From the NCBI GenBank assembly GCA_963969495.1, contig OZ018318.1:172306040-172370039 (forward strand): DNA of 64,000 bases, given 5' to 3'. The notes under the pieces were generated by a model, which searched no databases, was not told where the DNA came from, and saw only the letters and a list, made by a program, of their open reading frames with translations. Positions 58,060 through 64,000 of this stretch are shown piece after piece. The first letter of the stretch is position 1. Every line of letters begins with the position of its first letter. Position numbers and translations under genes: made by a program. The stretch comes from Ceratothoa steindachneri (Eukaryota; Arthropoda; Malacostraca; Isopoda; Cymothoidae).

Positions 58060-59090
58060 CTTGTTCTGTCATTTAGAGCCTGTTTTAGCGAATATTTCAA
58101 AATGACCAATAAACATTGTTTTTTATTATAAAAGAAAAAGGAATAAGAAAAAAACCAACACGCTAACAAAGCTAAAACAAAAGGAGACAAAATCAACTAA
58201 TACGAAAAAGGAAAGGCACGCTTATATACAGGGGGAAGGGGGGCGTCTAACTCCAGGGCCCCAGCATGCATCCAACAGGGTTGGCAAAAAAAAAAAAAAC
58301 CCCGGGATTGTTACAGTTTCTTTTTGGCCTTTTCAAATGAAATTTGAAAAACCTGGTGGTTGTTTTTAAAATTACACTTTTTTCAAGAAACAAATGCTAC
58401 TTATCGTTCTTTTATTCAAAATGCATATTTATGTTTATAATTTCAACAAATATGTATAAAATTAAGGTTATTTCTCTGATACTGACTCATAATTCATCTC
58501 TCCTTCTACAGGTTATGGCTATCATGGGTACCCACAATTCTCGATCAGTGATCTTTTCTTACTATAATATAATTATTAAGCTAATTAATTATTATTATAT
58601 AAAAATAGAGATAGCTATTCTTTTTCTATGTTATTCTAATGCTTGTAACATTTGTTTTTTGAAAAAAAACCCCACTGAGATTTGAAAAACCCAGAATAAA
58701 ACCAGGGTTTTATTCTGGGTTTTTTTTTGTCAACCCTGGCATCCAACAACCCAAAGGAAGCCTGGCCGCCTCGAAAAACTGTGCGATGCCACAGTCCGGT
58801 GTGTATAAAACTGTCCAGAGTGCCTGGGGCAACGGGGGTGGGAGCTGCTGGGCCCGATTCCGGGGCAGGTATCGCGCGTGAACATCCCCCAAACTAGGAT
58901 ATTCAACAAGAATGTGCCAGACAGTGGTGGGTGAGCGAGCAGGCCTCACAATAAAGTTCAGGGGAGCGCTGCGTCCCACGAGTGTGTCCGATGATATTGA
59001 CTACCGATTTAGATTAGTGCGTCCTGCTCCCCGGGACGAACTAACGCAAAGGAAGCGGGGGGGAGGGCAAAGGAGGGAAGTGAAACGTAG
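58060..59090 (-). pseudogene. LINE C-terminal relic (third subfamily), split by a MITE
   Basis: Minus-strand reading VWHILVEYPSLGDVHARYLP (about 58925-58866) corresponds to the QTVRHILVECPSLGDLRARY region of the other LINEs, with the final Cys of the CCHC motif changed to Tyr. It is followed by a diverged tail ending FFEAARLPLGCW. The T-rich (minus-strand) 3'UTR lies left of the MITE insertion at 58276-58738. Boundaries are approximate. Confidence 0.65.
58276..58738. mobile_element. 463-bp hAT-type MITE
   Basis: Terminal inverted repeats CAGGGTTGGCAAAAAA (left) and CAGGGTTGACAAAAAA (right, reverse complement) are flanked by a perfect 8-bp duplication gcatccaa at 58268-58275 and 58739-58746. 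An 8-bp duplication and CAGGGTTG-type ends are typical of hAT. There is no transposase frame. A perfect 14-bp hairpin (cccagaataaaacc/ggttttattctggg, 58690-58719) lies near the right end. Confidence 0.88.
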
Positions 59091-60180
59091 TAGTGGATGT
59101 CACAATGGCTGCTGTATATAAAGGAAAGAAAAGGTAATTATTATTATTACTAATTTCAAGTGGAGGGTTCTTGTGAGCAATAAGGTCAAAAGCAGATGGA
59201 GCGAGTACTTTAATGAGTTGTTGGTTGCAGTGACCAACAACTAACCAATACAAGATCTTCACGAAGCCCTGGGAAATGGAGGGGGCCACGATGAGCTACG
59301 GCACCACACTCGGGAGGTGTCAGTGGTCCTCCATGGAGAGGAAACCGGATAACTATACCATATGGTAGGTAATGCAAAGTGGACCCGAATCGGGACTATA
59401 ACTGGCGTCTAACCAAACCCGTTTGCACTCAGCTCGGTTGTAGCCCGACACCGGATCCCAACGGGAATATTGGCGGAAAAGAAGAAATGACCTGGCGGAG
59501 AGAAAATAACGTCGATCCAAGGAGGAGGGGAACATTCATTGTATACCAGGCCAAGACGGGTAATACACCAGGAGAGGAACATACGTTAAGTTTGGTGTCG
59601 TCGAATATTGGAGAGGCAGAGCAGCCAAGGTCCAGCTTGAATAGGATTGAGGCACTGTGGACGTGCGAAGGTCGGCAATTCATGTGGTATAAGATAGGTA
59701 GAGGCAATATGGAATCTCGTTGAGACCAGGGGCCGGTGGGCCGAGAGGAAAAGAACCAGTTTCCGACCTCAGTGATAGTGAAGATCAGCGAAAGGGTAGA
59801 CAGAAAACTCGTAGTCCCAGGGCCCGCCCATACACCAGCGAAGAAGCAACGAGTTTACAATTATTATTCTAGGTTTTAGAATATCGCCCTGCGAATTCTC
59901 TCGTGGAGTCGGCGGACCCTAGTCAGCTGATTGAAGGAGAAGAGACGCTCACGGTTCGATGGCAATAAAAATAACCGGGTATTGCAAAAGTCCTGTTACA
60001 CAGGTTACGACGCTCGCAATGATAGTTTTAGTGAGTTTGACACGTTTTTATTGTTTTAACCTATAAATATGTGTTTTAAGTTGTAATATTAATCAATGAG
60101 GCCGCCTTAGGCGTCCAGTACGCGTTCCAGGCGAGACCCGAAGGCCACGCACAGGTGGGTCCTTCCTCATTCATGGTTGA
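59091..60180. other. Unassigned sequence, one unrecognised frame
   Basis: Moderate GC. A plus-strand frame at 59379-59723 (114 codons, MDPNRDYNWRLTKPVCTQLG) matches nothing I recognise. The composition resembles leader or gag-like regions of retroelements, but there is no motif to support this. Confidence 0.4.
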
Positions 60181-60184
60181 CGGA

Positions 60185-60720
60185 TGACCAGCTGGTCGAT
60201 GTTGGTGTGGCGGACCTTGTACGCCTTGCCCTCAACACGCACCCACAAGCTGTAATTGAGGGGATTGAGGTCGGGCGTCTGCGACGGTCATAAGTCCTTC
60301 GACCTCAACCACTCTTGCACGGTCTTGGCCGTTTGGGCCGGCGGCATCTTCTCGTCATTCGAGGCCACGACAGAGAGCATCATCACGGAGTCCGGGTGCT
60401 TGGTCGTTGAGGAGAGGCCTTTGCACGCACCTCAAGCTCTTGCTGCCCGCCTCCTTGACGGCGTTGGCCACCGTGGCCATCGATATGTTCTTCTTCTTCA
60501 CGAGCCCAGGAATTTTGAGTCTCGGAGCACTTTCGAAGGCCTTTCTCAGTCAAATGGTTGACTTGAGGTCTGCCTGAACGAGGTCGATCTTTGAGGTGTT
60601 CTCCGCGACACTGTGGACGGTTATCGGCCTAACGTTGCGCCACTTAGCGATCTTCTTATTGCCCGCGCTCAGGGGAGCAGAGTTTTCGATTTCTTTTCAC
60701 TTCCATCTCGACACACAATG
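60185..60720 (-). pseudogene. Tc1/mariner-superfamily transposase relic
   Basis: Minus-strand reading includes NVRPITVHSVAENTSKIDLV and KKKNISMATVANAVKEAGSK (helix-turn-helix-like DNA-binding part). Near the end it reads SKDL, stop, PSQTPDLNPLNYSLWVRVEG, the region of the last catalytic acidic residue, then HTNIDQLVIRQP. The middle of the domain is reduced. No terminal repeats are found, so only the coding core is visible. It is separate from the mariner at 28490-29406 and of a different subgroup. Confidence 0.7.
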
Positions 60721-60784
60721 GAAAAGACGTTTTAATGACACATGCCGGAAAAGAACTTTTAGTTTGTTTGGCGGTACTTTCTAT

Positions 60785-60799
60785 CACACACGTAACCCC
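60785..60799. repeat. C homopolymer run
   Basis: About 14-15 consecutive C in otherwise mixed sequence, next to an AT-rich tract. Length is uncertain in any read technology. Confidence 0.7.
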
Positions 60800-60945
60800 C
60801 CCCCCCCCCGAGAGCGTGACGGAACTTGTGCAAAACTCGGAAGGAGGTCGGTTTAAAGGGAAGGAATCTATTAACGGAAGATGGTTAGGGAGGCCACACC
60901 CGAGAAGTGACAAGGAAACTAGAGGCATAGAGGCGGCTGAGAATT

Positions 60946-61275
60946 TTTTTTTTAAGAGCTCATCTGGCGAGTGTCTACTTGGGCATTAGTCGCCGTATTC
61001 AACATTGTCTAAAATTAAGCATCTTTAAAAGAGGATGCTAAAAAAGACATAAAAAACAAACAAAATAAAATAAAGAAAAGGGTAATAAGCAGGAAGCAAG
61101 CTCAGGCGTCGGGGGGAGGTGGGCGCAGGAACATGCGACCTAATAAAATGAGAAACTCCCCCCCACCCCAAACTATTTAAATAAAGGGGAGAAAGACGGC
61201 CTCCTCTAAAAAGTCTAAAAGTCCACAGGTCGGTGTGCACGAATCCGTCCCGAGTACAAGGGACAGGCGGTAGCA
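60946..61275 (-). mobile_element. LINE-J: 5'-truncated LINE 3' end
   Basis: Minus strand. It starts inside the ORF2 C-terminus (YRLSLVLGTD-type segment at 61275), a short tail with stop near 61180, a 3'UTR of the LINE-D/LINE-H subtype (GC-rich Pro-coding-like inserts), the 3' hairpin (about 60957-61003) and poly(A), seen as T at 60946-60953. Its 5' end lies exactly at the poly(A) of LINE-K. Confidence 0.82.
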
Positions 61276-64000
61276 TTTTTTTTTAATTATTTTTAAGAGG
61301 CTATCTGGCGACTGCCCACTTAGGCATAAGTCGCTGTAAACAAACAGCCTAGTTCTAGGCTACTTTAAAAAATTTGAACAGAAAACAACAATAAAAAGAA
61401 ATAACAATTAGGAAGCAATAACAATAACAAAAACAACAACTAAACGTAATTAGATGAAAGGGAGAAGGCCGGCTCCCCCCAAAAGTCAACAAGTCCACCA
61501 GTCAATGTGCACGCACTCGTCCCGAGTACAAAGGACAGGCGGTAGCGACCCCGCCCATCCCGGTAACGGGACAGGTAACGTGCGCGAAGATCACCCAGAC
61601 TGGGACATTCGACAAGAATGTGCGAACAGTCTGGGGGACGACGCAGTCGTCGCAATAGGGCGCAGGCGAGCGCTCCATCAAATAGCGATGCGTCACACGA
61701 GTGTGTCCGATTCGGAGACGACAGAAAGCGACTTGAAGCCGTCGCGGCATTGGCGGATAGGTCTATGGGAACAGTCGCAGTGCAATGGCACGCAACTTTA
61801 AGTTCTCTTCGACCGTCTCCCATCTTCTTTGCCAAGCAGTCCGTATTCCTGCCATGTAGTCGGTGTGAGGAAGAGCGAAACGCTGGTCCGGTGGCAGAGT
61901 CCTCGCGGACTATTTAGCGCCCTCATTCCCCGCAATTCCTACATGTCTAGGAACCCAGCAGAAGATAATCTCGAAATCTGCAGGGGCGCCAAAACCGTGG
62001 CGTCACGGATATCGCGAACCAGGGGATGCGGAGATTCCAATGCCCCGAGAGCACTCAAGGCGCTTTGTGAGTCGCTATAGATCACAATCCGGTCTCCGAA
62101 CCGGGCACGTCGCGTAATCTCCCATACCAAGTGGTGTATTGCCACCAGCTCGGCCGTGACGACAGACGCAGCGCCTGACAGAGCCCCGCTGACTTCAAAC
62201 AGAGGGGATACGGCGTGGAAGCCGACCCCATCTTGGGACTTGGAGCCATCCGTATACACTGGCACGGTTCCAGCGTGACACGAGGTGTGCTCCAAAAAGG
62301 TCGAACGCAATACTCCCGGCGCCGTACAAGCTTTGGGAGCAGAGGCGTGGCGACAAATAGCCAAATGTGGTAACCTCCAGGGTGGCGTCCTGAGAAGAAC
62401 CAGGGGCGCCACCGGCCCGAGAGCTATATCTAGCTCTCGAAGGAGTTTCCTGGCCCTAAACCCAAAGGGCTTAGGGTATGACTGGCGTCTCTCGGAGGCA
62501 TAGGCACCATCGAGATCAACTGCAGGTGCAGTGAAAGCTGTTGGCGACTGAGGAGGGCGCTGGGCTCGCGCGTACAGGCGAGTGATGCACTGCACGCGGC
62601 GCAGAGCGAGTGGAATCTCCCCAGCATCGACCAACAGGCTCTCAATGGGGGAAGTGCGGAAGGCACCAGTCGCAAGGCGAAGGCCGGTGTGGTGGATCGA
62701 ATCCACCTTCCGGAATAAATGCTCGGCTGCGGACGCATAAAACTCGCATCAGTAGTCGAGCTTCGAACGAACAAAGAATCGATAAAAAAGTAGGGCAGTA
62801 GCCCTACCAGCGCCCCAAGCGCTGAACGTCACGGAACGGAGGATATCCATGGCGCGGGTACAAGAGTCCCTAAGGCTGCGAATATGAGCCTCCCAGGTGA
62901 GGCGACGGTCGAATACAAGACCAAGGAAACGGTGCGACTCAACCACATCCAGGCGCACCCCTTTATGAAACAAATCTGGGTCGGGGTGGAGCCGTGGATG
63001 GCGGCAGAAGTGCACCACCTTAGTCTTGGCCAAACAAAACCGAAACCTGAGCGCTTCGGCATAGCGAGAGACGCGGTTCAATGCCTGTTGGAGTCGACGC
63101 TCCAGAGTTGGCATCTGGGCCGCACCAAAAGAGATCGAAAGGTCGTCCACGTAGAGCGTAGCGAGAACATTTTCTTGCAGCACCGAGGTGATGCAGTTGA
63201 TGCTCAGGGCAAAGAGTGTGACACTGAGGACTTCCCTGCGGGACACCCTCTTCCTGCTCCTTTGGGCCGGAGAGAGCTCCCCCCACCCGTACCACGGAAT
63301 CGACGATCTCGCAAAAATTCAGATATAGACTGGGAGGCGTCCCCTCGCCCCCATCGTGTGGAGAGTCTCCATGATACCGTATCGGCATGCGGTATCATAG
63401 GCCTTCTCCAGATCAAAAAACACCGTGGCATAGTGCTGTCTACGAAGGGAAGCCTCGCAGACGGCATTTTCCAGTCGGAGCAGAGCATCCAACATGGAGT
63501 GGAACTTGCGGAAGCCGCACTGTGCAGAAGACAGATGGCCTCCGCTGTCCAGAAAAAAGGCTAATCTAACATTTACCAATTTCTCCATCAACTTGTACAC
63601 TCAAGAGATTAGAGGGATTGAGCGGAAATCGGCCAGAGTAGAGTGATCTCTACCTGGTTTGCGAAAGGCGAGCACAGTAGCGATTCACCAGGAATCTGGG
63701 ATGAGACCCTCCACCCAGATCCTGTTGAAAAAATCTAACAGAAAGACCATGCCTCGCTCCCCCAGGTGTCGAAGCATGGCTTACGGGAGATCGTCCGGAC
63801 CATGGGCAGTGTCCGCTCACAAAGCAAGAGCGGAACGCAACTCACTCAGAGTAAACCTGTCGTTAAAAGGTTCTCCGCCTCTTGAGGTAAAGTCCAGTCG
63901 GCGGCCTTCCGCGACATCACGTCGTGCATTGAATTCTGGCGGAGTAGCATCCCGGGCTAAAGAATGCGGAGAAAGTGGTCGCGAAGGATTTCGCCACGGG
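61276..64000 (-). mobile_element. LINE-K: LINE copy running off the window
   Basis: Minus strand. Poly(A) (T-run from 61276, interrupted), 3' hairpins (61298-61365, with TAGCCTAGAACTAGGCT), 3'UTR, then ORF2 from its C-terminus back to the pre-RT region at 64000. Gag and 5'UTR, if present, lie beyond the window. Confidence 0.88.
61440..64000 (-). pseudogene. LINE-K ORF2 (RT, RNase H, CCHC), partial
   Basis: RT: YKLMEKLVNVRLAFFLDSGG (about 63600), FFDLEKAYDTACRYGI, and YVDD near 63155, with a frameshift near 63235 (GVPQGSPQCHT) and a small deletion near 63295. The thumb has DVVESHRFLGLVFDRRLTW, intact as in LINE-D. RNase H (62706-61939): VYTDGSKSQDGVGFH, VTAELVAIHH and SDSQSALSALGAL. A small change near 61965 (APLQISRLSSAGFLDM) and a stop near 61915 break the end. 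In the CCHC region, PYCDDCVVPQTV is followed by a 1-base change before HILVECPSLG. Confidence 0.83.

Overview
The window looks like a piece of an animal nuclear genome, most likely an arthropod. The species cannot be named from the sequence. The reasons are a spliced host gene (the last exon of a TM2-domain protein, closest in sequence to TM2D1) with a polypyrimidine tract, an AG acceptor and several AATAAA signals, plus a dense bed of eukaryotic transposable elements. Host DNA is AT-rich. The dominant retrotransposon family is clearly GC-richer, so the two can be told apart by eye. I see no bacterial gene, CRISPR array, tRNA or rRNA.

Layout. 1-3.7 kb: host sequence with a foldback repeat, a fossil LINE tail in the intron, the terminal TM2D1 exon and its 3'UTR. 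3.7-27.1 kb: plus-strand copies of one LINE (non-LTR) family stacked head to tail (named here LINE-c, A, B, C, D and I). The family has an ORF1 gag with three zinc knuckles, and an ORF2 with AP-type endonuclease, reverse transcriptase (YVDD), RNase H and a C-terminal CCHC motif. 27.1-31.1 kb: a minus-strand Ty3/gypsy pol relic split by an internally deleted mariner. 31.1-45.9 kb: a large inverted repeat whose arms carry a second LINE family (LINE2), a Ty3/gypsy tail and long (TA)n tracts. One arm is interrupted by a 5'-complete LINE-H flanked by a 13-bp target-site duplication, and the other arm keeps the empty site. 45.7-54.9 kb: minus-strand LINE-F and LINE-G. 54.9-61 kb: mostly unassigned DNA with a LINE C-terminal relic, a 463-bp hAT-type MITE with an 8-bp duplication, and a Tc1/mariner transposase relic. 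61-64 kb: minus-strand LINE-J and LINE-K, the latter running off the window.

None of the LINE copies is intact; all carry frameshifts, stops or deletions. Three points stand out. First, new 5'-truncated copies repeatedly begin exactly at the poly(A) of the previous copy, giving concatemers like those expected if priming occurs on poly(A) tails. Second, a two-hairpin RNA-like 3' end and a 13-bp 5' hairpin are kept across copies, with wobble or compensatory changes. Third, LINE-B carries an in-frame tandem duplication of the gag core that joins two subfamily types at a short microhomology, as expected of template jumping by the reverse transcriptase.
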